DNA of 64,000 nt from Ligustrum vulgare (taxonomy: Eukaryota > Streptophyta > Magnoliopsida > Lamiales > Oleaceae): contig OY743171.1 of assembly GCA_963555705.1 (NCBI GenBank), positions 25,538,852 to 25,602,851 of the forward strand. The letters are read 5' to 3'. Positions within the stretch are counted from its first letter, which is position 1, and every line of letters begins with the position of its first letter. The position numbers were made by a program, and so were the translations under genes. Positions 1 through 11,615 of the stretch are shown here, in pieces. The notes beneath the pieces were generated by a model. That model was given only the letters and a program-made list of their open reading frames with translations, was not told the origin of the DNA and made no database searches.

Positions 1-1127
1 AACCGATGATTCTTGATTTTTAGAACTAGAACCATTTAAAATTTTGATAGAACTAAACCGAATTGGGACCAAATTGCTGGTTCCGTTTTTTTGCCCAACC
101 CTAGTAAGGTTCAACGATTTGGGTATGGTAAATTAATACCTGATTTAGCAAATTACTTTATAATTAACTGATTTTAAAATTTTAAAATTTATAAGTATGA
201 CCAAGCCTAATTAACCCTAATAGGAACGAGCCTAAGTGTGTTGTTATGAACTTCTTGTCACATTGCTTCATTCCATTACATTTTTGAGAGATTGAAAGAC
301 AGAGTTAGACATTTTAGGTTTGATCATGATCATATTAAAAAAACATTTAAAATTGATCATAAAAATTAAATAAACAAAAAATTATGCAAAGATAATTGTG
401 TGTGTGGGGGGGGGGGGGGGGGTCGTGGACCCCGCCAGGACCCCATGGCTCCGTTCATGAGATTGAAACAAGAACCCATCTTCTCGCGCATTGGTACATT
501 ACATCTTGATATCTTCCCATTTTTTTCTAAAAAGTGAGGTGACATAAAAAAATGTGTTGAAAAATAAATCAAAGAAAACAATTCCAAGATAGCACATCTC
601 CACTCAATAGAAATCTTCCAAATCTGTATGCCAAAGGAGAAATACAAAGAACTTCTCGACATATTCTTTCGCAAAAGTTACATTTTCATAATTTTAATTA
701 TACTCAAAATGTCATCAATTATATCATATTATAGATTTATCATCATCAAAGTTGGATTTTTAGTAGCATCAGATTTTTAAATTTAACTTCAGAGCTATTT
801 TAACGATTAAATGATTTACTTTTTACTGAAACAAGAGTCAAAATATAAATTTTTTATATTTGAGAATTTTATGGTAGTTCCAAACCTTTGGAAATGTGCA
901 TACGGATCCCCAACTAAACTTGCAATTACCTATTGGGCCAAAGCTCTTTTGTTTTTTGTTTTTGTTTTTTTTTTGATAAGAAACCGCAGATTTTATTAAT
1001 GGTAAAATAAATGTATGTTACACAAAGAAATAGAATGGATGAGTTATCCACAAAACGAAAAACTAGTAGCCTCATATGGGACAAAAAATAATTATAAAAT
1101 CATTTGTGACTACTAGAATCAATGGTA
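1..1127. other. No gene recognised
   Basis: AT-rich sequence with no coding feature I can support. It holds an uninterrupted poly-G tract at about 403-422 next to a short TG run, and a T-rich stretch at 966-975 followed by sequence that resembles the 3' end of the LINE relic to its right. The small open frames here look like chance frames. Confidence 0.5.
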
Positions 1128-1480
1128 TCAAAAAAAACTATTGGGATCCAAGCAAAATAAAAACTTCTCCAAAGGACTGATAATTCCAGTTGCTCGTGCC
1201 CACAAACTTGTGAGAAAAATGATGCTATCCCATGAATCTTCAATGGATCGCTCGGTATTATCAAAAATTCTTCTATTCCTCTCTATCCATATCATCCAAG
1301 CCGATGCCATCACAGCCATCTTCCAGATCTCCTTTACCTTCTTTTTATTATCCCCAAAACATCATTTAATAAGTATCAAGTCTACCCAACAATTTGGTAA
1401 TACACCTATTTCATCAAACACTCTCAAAATCCTTCCCCAAAGCTCTTTTGAATCATGCATTTTTGATATGTTAAACTAAA
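1128..1480 (-). pseudogene. LINE (non-LTR retrotransposon) ORF2 C-terminal relic
   Basis: The minus-strand translation reads WKMAVMASAWMIWIERNRRI and continues to an EDSWD...FLTSLWA block. This is the zf-RVT-like tail found at the C-terminus of plant LINE ORF2 proteins, where W-x-IW-x-ERNRRIF is the usual signature. Only about 70 residues are readable, and no reverse transcriptase core is seen nearby. I infer a 5'-truncated, decayed insertion. The call rests on motif memory, not on an alignment. Confidence 0.6.
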
Positions 1481-2039
1481 CCATACTCGAAGAGATTCAT
1501 GAATATCAAGAAATTAAACATTTTGTTAATAAGTACACACTGCTTGACATAAAACCCACTAATTTGTTAGACCATTAAGACCAAGCGATGGGATGAATAA
1601 TTCGACTCGTCTATGTCCACGAGTCCAGATTATGAATGCTCTGCAATTATTTGGTAAAATCCTACGAGAAACCAATGATAATTTATGGAAAGAAAACTTT
1701 TTGAAAGCATACCACTTGCATGGAATTATATGATTCTCCCTCCAAACGAAGGATTGCCTGTTGATTTAATCATGAACATCCTTTGACAGCCTTTACTTTT
1801 GAGCCTTAATTTCAAGCTCCTTTCACCTGGAAATTAGTAAATAAGCTAAGAAAAAGATAATCACTTCATCAAAAGAAAGCTATTTACAATAAGCAAATTA
1901 AATATTGTGGGTTTTCAAAACAAGGAATAAAGACATGAGACCCTTCCCAAGAGAGATGAAGCGAAAAGAAAGAATCATTGGTTACTGAAACACTCAAACA
2001 AGTTCACTCACCATCTATAGATATTTGTTTCGAAAAACC
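1481..2039. other. No gene recognised
   Basis: AT-rich intergenic DNA between the LINE relic and a MITE. I see no open frame, repeat or RNA gene that I can support. Confidence 0.4.
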
Positions 2040-2440
2040 AAGCCTATGTTTGACTATCATTTTTCCAAAACCTCTTTTTCTCATACTCATTTTCAACCAC
2101 ACATCCTACACATAAACCCATAACTTTTTCCTACTTTTTAACCACATATTTTCCAAAAAATCACAATTCAAAACATCATTTTCTCATTATAATGTACATC
2201 ATAAAAGGGCTAAATAGCGAGAGCTTAAAAAATTCTTCTTTTCTTTCAGCCTTTCTTTGATGTAAATCATTTGGTAAAAAAAAATGTTTTGAATAGTGAT
2301 TTATGTGATATTGTGTATTTGAAAATGAAAGAAAAGTTACGAGTTTGTGTGTAGAATATTTTATTGTTAAAATATGGTTAAAACTGAGTACAGTAGAAAA
2401 AATGAGTTATTTTTAATGTTTGATAATCAAACAGAGGCTT
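2040..2440. mobile_element. MITE-like element with about 20-bp terminal inverted repeats
   Basis: The left end AAGCCTATGTTTGACTATCA pairs with the reverse complement of the right end, AAGCCTCTGTTTGATTATCA (17 of 20 match). ACC flanks both sides (2037-2039 and 2441-2443), so a 3-bp duplication is possible but weak. The 401-bp interior is AT-rich and non-coding. The superfamily is not assigned. It lies downstream of the NOT4 stop codon. Confidence 0.5.
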
Positions 2441-2798
2441 ACCCTTACCTCTAAAACAATAAATTAACTTTTTCTTTTCTCATGATATATAAGCAGCATC
2501 ATGAATAACATTAATTATATAAAAAGAAAGGGCAGGAATACCTGTGGGTATCACAACTCTGTTTTGATCTTCACCAACCTGAAAGGAGCTAAATCAGAAT
2601 TCCAGGCTTGTGACTTTCATCATGCAAATCTTATAAGAATTCTTGGAACCCCTCAGTTAGATTTAATTTGATACAATTTTCAGATACCATCTAAATGCCA
2701 TGCATCGGGCCCTTGATGCATTTAAGGAAAGGTCACGCGTGATCTTCCTATTTCACCACTAACATTACCAACCACTCAAATAAGGCTCTTCAGTAGAA
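2441..2798. other. Presumed 3' flank or 3' UTR of the NOT4 pseudogene
   Basis: Directly downstream (minus strand) of the NOT4 stop at 2799-2801. No poly(A) site or other feature can be fixed from sequence alone. Confidence 0.3.
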
Positions 2799-3361
2799 CT
2801 AAATCCCAAATGTCCCATTATAAAGATTGCCTGAACTTGGCATGCAGATCTTTGAATCTTCATGTCCACTGTAGAGACTATTATATCCCAATCTCTCATT
2901 CCTGAGTAGATCTGCCATACCCAATTTATTTCCACCCTGCACCTCATTCCACCCATCCCATTGACCATTGGACGCTACTGCATTTCTGGACCGAGGGATA
3001 GTGAATTGAGAAAATGGAGACAGATTGTTGACTAATCTTTGCTCCATTAACCCGGAAGGAATTCCATAAGCATTCCCAAGTGAGGAAAAACCAACCCCAA
3101 CATCAGCAAATCTCTGGTTCTGATGCAGAGGAAGAGATCTTTGTAACAAAGATTGCAGTCTTGCCTCTTCAAATGTGACTTGTGGAGAAAATTTTGATCT
3201 CATGTCTAAGCTTGGACCATTCGGACCGCTTGGCAGCATCCCCTTCCCAACTGCCAAAATTGCAGGATCCATAAACTCAATGTCTCCATTATTGATTGTA
3301 TGACCGCTTGGTGGTGCTTGATACTGATTCCTTAACAAAGAAGCGTCAAGACCATGATTTC
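2799..3361 (-). pseudogene. NOT4: NOT4 exon 12 (terminal)
   Basis: The acceptor CTGCAG|G joins exon 11 to give VGNHGLDASLLRNQYQAPPS. The exon then reads IEFMDPAILAVGKG, EEARLQSLLQRSLPLHQNQR, WDGWNEVQGGNKLGMADLLR and ends YNGTFGI before TAG (2801-2799). These are the expected conserved C-terminal blocks. No lesion is seen in this exon. Confidence 0.92.
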
Positions 3362-3459
3362 CTGCAGAATAAAAAAAATAAATAAAAAAAATAAAAATCA
3401 TTATGCAATATCCAATGAAAGTAAACCTAAAAATAAGAAGAGGATCTACATAAATTTAC

Positions 3460-3582
3460 CAACTTGAGCATGTGTCCCAAATCTGCTCTGCCCTCTCATA
3501 GTCTCATTATAAGTGAAGCCTGGGGGAGGTGTCCTGCTTGGAACCGAAAACCCTGGGGGAGCAGATATTTGAGGTTTTGAAA
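3460..3582 (-). pseudogene. NOT4: NOT4 exon 11
   Basis: It reads SKPQISAPPGFSVPSRTPPP then GFTYNETMRGQSRFGTHAQ. The paired APPGFSVPSR and PPPGF motifs are typical of plant NOT4 C-termini and resemble proline-rich binding segments. The acceptor is AACAG and the donor GTTG|GTAAAT. It is intact. Confidence 0.9.
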
Positions 3583-4055
3583 CTGTTTCAAGACGAGAGG
3601 AAAATAACGTTTGAGATGGAGGAATTAAATAACTGAATCGTGAGGAAAATATGAAGGGGAAAAAGATTGCCTCTATATTATGGGGTTCTTCTATTCCAAA
3701 CAAACAATTCAATGATAAGCAATGCTCAAACCCAAAGTGATCTAAATAACGAAATAAATGGATAACCAAGATCTATATTTGTAGCTCCAAAAGTGGCTGG
3801 TCAGTATACTGAGCGGCAAAACATGCAGTGAACAGATTCACAAGCAGATAAAGGAAACACGAATTGAAATGCACGTGAACAAGCATTACCATTAAATCTA
3901 AATGATGTAGCAACTATGTTTCCAGAGAACATGATTCTAAATGAATGTTTCAATGTATAAGGAGACAATTTTCAAGACAAAAGGTATTGAAAATAACTAA
4001 AGATCCAAAGAAAAAGATAACCAAGTGAAAGAAATAAAAATAAAGGATAACTCAC

Positions 4056-5504
4056 CCAATATCTTGTTATAAGATAAATTAGAATTACTGCTGGAAAAAA
4101 TACCTGATTCCACACCATTAAATGATGAGAAACCATTGGAGTTCACAAAATTCTCAACATGGAAGTTCTTGGTGGTAAAATCATGTATAAAAGGGAGCTG
4201 TTTTAAAGGATTGCTTGACAGAATTGATAGATGGTTCAAACTTAGATACTTGGCTCATGGGTTCCTCCTCTCTAGCAAAAGAAAACCTTGATTGATTGCT
4301 ACTCTGAACTTTCAACGCACTTGGCATTCCAAATGATGCTTGCTGCTTATCCGTTTCTCCCAACAACTTAGCAAGGTTCTGAGGAGAAGTCATCGGCTCA
4401 TCCCACGAGTCAAAGTCTAGTGACAAGATATTATATATTATTCTGCTCTCCCTACTATCATCTGCAGCATCACAGCCTCCACTGGCTACTTCCCTTTCAA
4501 ATCTTTCTAAAAGCAACCCATTATCCTTGTTTTGAGACAAATGAGAATATTCATCATTATTAACAAACTCAGAAGAAGTATTGATCAGATTATTAGGATT
4601 TCCACTAGAAATAATCGGACCACCCAAAGCTGGACCTATCAAATTGTCTATTCTATTCACAAGTTTCCCATGCACATCAACACTGATTGCACCATCCGAA
4701 ATATTATGCGGTGAAAAATGAAAATCAGAATGCTTTGAAAGACTAGAAGTGTGTGAAATATCTGGGACATGCCTTCTATTAGCAGCAACCTCAGGATCCT
4801 GCAGTCTTTTGCTATCAAAAGATAACAAATCAGCTAGAATCTCATGTGAGTCAAATTGCAGGACTTCTGTCTGCATACCTGATCTCGGATCTGATGGGAT
4901 ATTTGCGACACAAACCTCATCAGTCGAATTTGCAGATTTTCCAGACAGCTGAGAAGCCAATGGTTCACTGAAGTGCTCAGCGTAGCCATTCTGCAATTGT
5001 CGATGCCTGGTAATGCTTGTTGACATAATATTAGAAGATACATTCTCAATGTGTCCATCTGTGGCGTCCAAGGAACCTTTATCCAAAGCAGGTCCACAAG
5101 ATTTCAGGGATAGATCAAATAACTCAGCAGTAATGTGTAAATTGCTGGCACATCTACCCTTATCCTTGTACATAGGTTGGCCATGTAGCTGCCTGTTTAT
5201 GGGTGAAGTAACAGGAAGTGTAGATGTGGAAAATCTCTTAGAATCAGTATTTATTCTATCAATTGTGAATTCAATTTTTACAGGTTCTACATTATCCAGT
5301 TTGCTATTTTGTTGAGTTGTGCTGCTTTCTTCACGGGGATCAAACTTCTTTCCAGTATCACTATGCAAAGTAGAAACCTGACTTGGGCTTGCAACTGAGG
5401 TAGAAAATGTCACTGGAACATTGCACCCATCAAGTTTCTGCTTAAGTGTTCCAGTGGAACATGGTATACTTGTGGACGTGGGACTATTGGAAGCGCGAAT
5501 TCCC
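4056..5504 (-). pseudogene. NOT4: NOT4 exon 10 (large C-terminal exon), frameshifted near its end
   Basis: This exon is about 1.45 kb and runs from WGIRASNSPTSTS, through Ser/Asn-rich, low-complexity sequence, to ILSLDFDSWDEPMTSPQNLA, a recognisable NOT4 C-terminal block, and FSFAREEEP. After INSVKQSFK the frame ends in TGA at about 4181. The continuing sequence (HDFTTKNFHVENFVNSNGFS, then ESGIFSSSNSNLSYNK) is in another frame. The exon length implies one extra or two missing bases near 4200-4240. The donor is TTGG|GTGAGT. Confidence 0.85.
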
Positions 5505-5577
5505 CTAGTCGAACCAATTGAAAGATGAGAAACTGTATTGAATATAAGTTATAGAGATATATCAGCAGATGACGTAC

Positions 5578-5648
5578 CACAAGGCTCCAGCAGGAAGAGA
5601 AGTGGATCCACTATTGGGGGCGGAAGCTCTAACACTGCTCACTGAATA
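5578..5648 (-). pseudogene. NOT4: NOT4 exon 9
   Basis: The acceptor TTAGCAG is followed by YSVSSVRASAPNSGSTSLPA then GALW, matching the Ser/Pro-rich ...PAAASWG block of NOT4. The phase 0 start fits exon 8. The donor TG|GTACGT splits the Trp codon, which exon 10 completes. Confidence 0.82.
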
Positions 5649-5756
5649 CTGCTAACCAAGTAAGAAACCACGTTATTATGGAAACATCAGTGTATTTCAG
5701 CAGTGATCAGTGATCACCATTCAAATCAGAATAGCCATGAAAACAAGGCAAATTAA

Positions 5757-5907
5757 GTGCTTGTTTGGCCAAGCTTTAAAGTGCTTATAAGCAATGGATC
5801 CCTAGAAATATGTGAAAGACTACATAAAAGTTGTTGGTCCTAAGAATGTGTTTAAAAATAGAGTTTCACTGGCTTATAAACAATTATAAGGTTTTCCAAA
5901 CATGTAC
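5757..5907. mobile_element. Tourist/Harbinger-type MITE
   Basis: 151 bp flanked by TAA on both sides (5754-5756 and 5908-5910). The left end GTGCTTGTTTGGCCAA pairs with the reverse complement of the right end, GTACATGTTTGGAAAA. A TAA duplication and a GTTTGG-containing terminus fit PIF/Harbinger MITEs. It is non-coding and sits in a NOT4 intron. Confidence 0.6.
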
Positions 5908-6046
5908 TAATCTCAACTTATTAGTATCAAAATTATTTATTAAATGCATTATTTACGTAATAGAGATGTTTTAATGACAAACTTACACTTATATATCCAA
6001 GAACTGATTTGGAGAGTCTTCTCAAAGTTGACAGTAGCATATTCAT

Positions 6047-7345
6047 GGGAAATAACAGAAAGGTGAACAAGATGCTCAGGAAAGAGAGAGAAGAAATCTT
6101 ACATTAGTACAAGTAGCAGTTTTACTTGAAGGCTTTCCTGAAGAAGCAGAGATGTTATTGAAGTACTCATCCACTGGTGGTGGTAACATACTCCTTTGCA
6201 ATCATTAAGTTAATTCGCTATTCGACAAATGGTCACAGGACACAACAAAAAGTTCCATCCAAGAGCTAGAATATATTGAATGATCAACATAGGAATATCT
6301 GATCATCAAAAGTTCCAAAATAAGCCTAAACTTGAAGAAAATAAATCAGGTGGGGCCAAAGACGCCATAAAACGGATGTACTGTAAAAGCATCTTCTGTA
6401 AATAGATGTGTGTATAAATAAAAAATTGTACTACTTCAGTCTTTACAAGGAAAAATTGCCTCAGAACTTCAAATCTTAGTTTACATAATAATGTCACACT
6501 CATGTCACTTGAGACACGTGTGCTAGTTCCACAAACCAAATATTATGATCTCAAAGGATTAATTCCATGAGAAAACACTTCACCATGTCAATTATTTAAA
6601 TTACCAAAAAAAACTAAACTATTTTAATATAAAGTAAATAAAAAACTAAAGATCCAATATGACTCTCAATTACAAAAACTAAAATTTACTAGGTCAGTTT
6701 CCACCAACTCCACTATTTCGATTTAACTTAAATAAAAACTTAAAACATCCAGAATGTCTCGATTACAAAAACTAAATTTTACTAGATCGCTTTGCAAAAA
6801 TATTTTGATAATTATAAAGGCTAGCTACCTAATTAAAATCTGCAGGTCATTGTTTTTGAAGTAAGAAAGCACCAAAAACATTTAACAGCTGTTTTCCAAG
6901 TATACAGGACATGCATCGGAAATATGAAACATTTCCTAGTTTCATCACCAATGATCAGGATGAAACAGTCAAAAAACACTAACAGAAGTACCAGCCAATA
7001 GGGTGAGCAACTTGTGCAATAAATTTTATTTGTTAATTAGAAAACTTTTATTGAGTACGTAGAAAATATATATAGCATTGAAAAAATCAACCAAATAAAA
7101 GATGGTACCAGAAAATGTTAGCTGTCTTGAGAAAAAATCAGAAAGATTCAAATAAGTAGTAGAAGGTGAGGAAGTGAGACACGCCTGTTCCAGCTTAACT
7201 AGTAAGCAACTCAAGATTATGATAGCCGTGAATTTTGATTGTTCAGATACCAAACAGATGAGTTCACATCCAGTCTACTAAGATAACAAGAACTCTACGA
7301 TACATGAACCCTCACACAAGTCGCATAATAAATCTAGTAGGAGAT
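6047..7345. repeat. NOT4: Tandem duplication, copy A (without the Harbinger insertion)
   Basis: 1.3 kb homologous to 7403-12907 if the transposon there is removed. It holds the truncated exon 8 copy and intron sequence. The two copies differ by scattered substitutions and by a 58-bp deletion in copy A. It preserves the empty site of the Harbinger element (AAAAACTAAAATTTAC at about 6672-6690). Confidence 0.9.
6103..6193 (-). pseudogene. NOT4: NOT4 exon 8, truncated duplicate
   Basis: Copy A of the tandem duplication carries the MLPPPVDEYFNN...SSGKPS part of exon 8 but lacks about 58 bp at its 5' end, including SRVQHITDAANSMQ and the normal acceptor. A possible new acceptor (GCAAAG|GAG) would put it out of frame. 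The donor is kept. I infer a dead exon copy. Confidence 0.75.
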
Positions 7346-7402
7346 CAAAAATAACTAGGCTGGAATTTACCCTCACGTGGCCACACAGAAGGAAGACCAC
7401 AC
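7346..7402. other. Filler DNA at the duplication junction
   Basis: 57 bp between the two copies that belongs to neither. It closely matches 26887-26945 inside an LTR-like sequence in intron 1 (AGGCTGGAAT, CACGTGGCC, GGAAGACCACAC are shared in order). I infer filler copied during repair of a break when the duplication formed, or a remnant of a second copy of that repeat. Confidence 0.65.
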
Positions 7403-7458
7403 GGGAAATAACAGAAAGGTGAACAAGATGCTCAGGAAAGAGGGAGAAGAAATCTTAC

Positions 7459-7602
7459 ATTAGTACAAATAGCAGTTTTACTTGAAGGCTTTCCTGAAGA
7501 AGCAGAGCTGTTATTGAAGTACTCATCTACTGGTGGTGGTAACATATTTCCCAAACGGCGTTGCATACTATTTGCAGCATCAGTGATATGTTGAACTCTA
7601 CT
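7459..7602 (-). pseudogene. NOT4: NOT4 exon 8, full copy
   Basis: 144 bp in phase 0, reading SRVQHITDAANSMQRRLGNM then LPPPVDEYFNNSSASSGKPS. This is the usual NOT4 linker with the PPPVDEY motif. The acceptor is TTGCAG and the donor AAT|GTAAGA. It lies in copy B of a tandem duplication; a shortened copy lies at about 6103-6193. Confidence 0.88.
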
Positions 7603-9741
7603 CTGCAATCATTAAGTTAATTCACTATTCGACAAATGGTCACAGGACACAACAAAAAGTTCCAACCAAGAATATATTGAATGATCAACATAGGAATATC
7701 TGATCATCAAAAGTTCCAAAATAAGCCTAAACCTGAGGAAAAGAAATCAGGTGGGGCCAAAGACGCCATAAAACTGATGTACTGTAAAAGCATCTTCTGC
7801 AAATAGATGTGTGTATAAATAAAAAATTGTACTACTTCAGTATTTACAAGGAAAAATAGCCTCAGAACTTCAAATCTCAGTTTACATAATAATGTCAACA
7901 CTCATGTCACTTGAGACACGTGCCAGTTCCACAAACCAAATATTATGATCACAAAGGATTAATTCCATGAGAAAACACTTCACCATGTCAATTATTTAAA
8001 TTACCAAAAAAAAATCAACTATTTTAATATAAATTAAATAAAAAACTAAATATCCAATACGACTCTCAATTACAAAAACTAAGGCCCCGTTTTCTTTATC
8101 GTTTTCCAGCCGTTTTTCGTTTTCTGTCTTTGAAAATGCGGAAAAAGCGTTCTTTTACTCTGTCTTAAGGAAAAAAATATTCGAAAACATTTTCCAAAAT
8201 TAATAAAGAAAGTGAAAAACGTGGAAATGTTGTTTTCCACGTTTTCCATGCAATAATCAGCAAAGGTGAAAAAGTGGATTTTCTGTCCAAATTTTTTTTA
8301 AAAAAAATATAAAATAAAATAAAACTAAAACCTAACAAAGGAACCGCAGCCTTCAATCCTTTTCATCACTTAAGCCTCACCAGTCACCATCTCTCTGCGT
8401 CCCTCACTCAAAGACGACCGGCCACCACCACTGCCCACCACCAGCACTTCCCCGGTAAGTAAATATTTTCCTATTTTTTTCTTCAATGGATAAGGAAATA
8501 GCCACCAAACAAAAGAAAAAATGTTTATATCATCCCACCCCATTATTATTACCACACAAAACGGATTTAACATCATGTTTATTCAATTTCTCTGTAGGAA
8601 ATCTGTGATGTTGAATAATTTCTGTCAGATCCCCAAATTCAGCTACTGTTTCGTTTATTTTTCATCAATTTTTTTTCCTCTGATTTTGAATCAGTTTTGT
8701 CAATGTAGATATAAGGCATTATTGAGGAAAAAATAATAATTATGCTATGTTCAGCTATTGTGTTCGTTTTTTTTTTTTTTGCTGATTTTGAATCAATTTT
8801 GTCAATGTAGCTATAAGAAATGTTTTGGAGGTTGTACTATTAGTTAATTAATTCTTGAGGAAAAAATACTATGTTTCAGCGTTTTTTTTTTTCCGTCAAA
8901 TTTTTTTTTTTTTTTTTAATCATTTTTGTCAATGTAGCTATAAGAAATGTTGTGGTGGTTATACTATTAGTTAATTAATTCTTGAGGAAAAAATACTACG
9001 TTTCAGAAAGATAAGAAGGACTCAATTCTTGATTATGGATTAATAGACATTAGAAGAATTAGTCATACCCGGCACCAAAGCGTGCAAGCTGCCCTGCCAA
9101 ATTATAATGTATTAACTTCATGATTTACAATTCAAAACTAAATTTGCTACACTAAAAACTAAAATTAAGCTGTTAGTAGATGTAAACAAACCATATAGTG
9201 AAATGAATTCCGGAGGAACAAGAAATGATAATATGATCAGTGTGACCTTCATCACAATCTTGGCAGACCGCCATCCAGAGTGCCAACATTCTCTAAGATC
9301 ATCTAGCTTTGAAGTACCAGCTGTTGAAAGAAACATTGCAAAATAGAATGTCTATATAATGTCAAGGCTTACATCAATTAGGCTGTGTTAGGTATGAATT
9401 GATTGATTTATGTTTTTGAGGTGAAATGGTTGGTTGAGAAATGAACAGAAAATGTATGTGGTTAAATTGATCACTTCTTTCATATGAATTTTAACATAAT
9501 TTTGAGGCTCTAGGATTTTGGTGTTCACCCATATACGAGTACGTTCTCTACTGAAGTTATAGAGTGGGTTAGATGTTAATGTCCTGAAAAGTCTAGTTGT
9601 GGCAAGTACTTGAAGGCTGGAAGTCACATTTGAGTTTTTGTGAAACAATGAATATAGTATGAATCAATAGAAAGTTTCAACTGAAGTTAAACCTTCTTTA
9701 TAGACAATATGGGAGGTCAAAGAAATGCTAGGGAATCAACT

Positions 9742-10729
9742 ATGACGTCGACTAATCAAAAAGAGACCGTCTTTATCCAAATATGCTACGATTATGTGAA
9801 AGCATGAAAATTACAGTGTTCAACATTTAAGAAGGAGGGTTGGGGCAAGATTAGTGAAGACTTGAAACGCGTCATAAATGAGGAATGTGACATTGCTCAG
9901 TTAAAGGGTAAATGGAACCGTCTGCGGACCCTTCATCAGTCATTTTCTGAACTTATTAAGCATACAAGCGTCACATGGGATTCAAATACATGCACAGTAA
10001 TTGCTCCTGAAGAAGTTTGGCAAGCATTTTTTGCGGTAAATTTTGCTTCACATAATTCTTTGTTTATCATTTAACTTTATTGTTTATCAATTTACGTTAC
10101 TTGTTTTTTAATATGTATGTATTATTCCATGTGTTTGTTGTTCATTAATACAGAAAAATGCAAAGATTTACAACAAATTTAAGAAAGATGTATGACCACA
10201 TTATGAGATGCTTGGAGAACTTTTTGGTGGAACCACGACGATTGGAGGATTAGGCACCCCCTCGACTCAGCCTCCCTCTTCGTCTGATGAGGAACGAAAG
10301 ATGGAGGACGATTTTCTAACAAAGGGCATTCATGTACAAGTGCACAATGTCGAAGAATCAAAAATTGAAAAGCCTACCCGTCGTCGCAAAATACCTAAGA
10401 TCAGTAAATCAGAGAAGATAGAGGAGGATCTGACGCGTTGGGAGTCTACGATGAGTAAAAGAGATGATGAAAGTGAACTTCGAAAAGCTTACCTAAAAGA
10501 GAAGCTTGCAAGATTACAAGGGAAATAATCTCTTGGTACCAGTGACAGTGAAGCAACTAGCCAAGACCCTTTTTCGCAAGCAAAGTGCACGATCATATTA
10601 AACAGCATGGAAGAATTGACTGATGAGAAATTCTCTAAAGCTATGACAGCACTCAGAGATCCAGAGTATAGGGTGCAATTTGTGTTGATGCCTGAGAGTA
10701 GGAGGAGGGGTGTGTTGGAACTCCTTTAA
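9742..10729 (+). pseudogene. Harbinger ORF1, Myb/SANT-like DNA-binding protein, broken
   Basis: The ATG at 9742 opens MTSTNQKETVFIQICYDYVK, then a TGA stands where the family has Gly. The frame continues through TFKKEGWGKISEDLKRV and LKGKWNRLRTLHQSFSELIK, the Myb/SANT-like domain that guides the nuclease to the element ends. A GT-AG intron lies at about 10036-10152. Exon 2 runs from NAKIYNKFKKD through a second in-frame TGA to ...LREKLARLQGK-like sequence, a TAA at about 10526, and readable sequence on to RRRGVLELL (stop about 10729). Three premature stops show it is dead. Confidence 0.82.
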
Positions 10730-11000
10730 GAAGTTTCCTATTGTGTTACTTTACTTGACCATGTTACTTTATGTGTACTTGTTCTAGCGATGTTTGTTTT
10801 ATGTTTTATTGTACTATGGATTTCATGACATTGTGCTGATGCTTTGTATTATCAGTACGCTGTGATGGGTTGTGGATTTGGCAATGTTATTATATATGAA
10901 CTTGTTGTGTTGTGGTATTTTTAAATTTTATTGGAGGTATTAATAACGTTGCAATTTAGCAGGTTGGATTTAATCTAAGTGCAACGCAAGTGTGCAAGAA

Positions 11001-11615
11001 ATGTCTTGTTCAGGGCAAATTTCGTCCGATGAATCAAGTGAAGAAGATCTTTTTCTCATAGAGGAAGAGCTTGATTCATCCGTAGACATGATAGGATTGC
11101 AGATTGTACAATTTAAATCTGAAGGGATTTGAAGGACACCACGAAGAACTTCAGTACTTACTACCGGCTCAAATGGATTTCCAATTCTATGTGGAGGTAT
11201 GTTACATTATATTTTTTAATGTTCGAGTACAATTCTTTTCACATATAAGTTTAGACCATATTAATTTATGCGCAGATGAATTTTATTTGGTTGATGCTGG
11301 ATATCCAAATATACCTAGATTTCTTAGCCCATATCGAGGAAGTCGATATCATTTACGCCATTACATAGGAGGAGGAAGGCTGCGTGGAAAAGAAGAGTTG
11401 TTCAATTATAAACATTCCTCATGCCGCAATGTGATTGAGCGATGCATTTGAGTCATAAAGACCAGATTTCCTATTTTGAAGTTTATCAGTAATTTTTCAC
11501 TTATTAGGCAAAGACATATCCCTGCTGCGTGTTGCACAATACATAACTTCATTCTTCGAGAGCACGTACTAGACAAGTTGTTTACAGAATTTTCTCAAGA
11601 AAATATGATTTTTGG
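11001..11615 (+). pseudogene. Harbinger DDE nuclease (HARBI1-like), internally deleted
   Basis: The ATG at 11001 begins an acidic N-terminus (MSCSGQISSDESSEEDLFLI), as in plant Harbinger nucleases. The middle, with the first catalytic Asp, is missing. Reading resumes at FYLVDAGYPNIPRFLSPYRG with the second Asp (LVDAGY), then GKEELFNYKHSSCRNVIERC with the catalytic Glu region, a TGA, and RFPILKFI...AACCTIHNFI. Short and frame-broken, it cannot be active. Confidence 0.82.

Noticed and set aside
4532..5315. Plus-strand and alternative minus-strand frames inside NOT4 exon 10
   Set aside because: They are shadows of the real minus-strand exon, which has family-specific motifs and correct splice sites.
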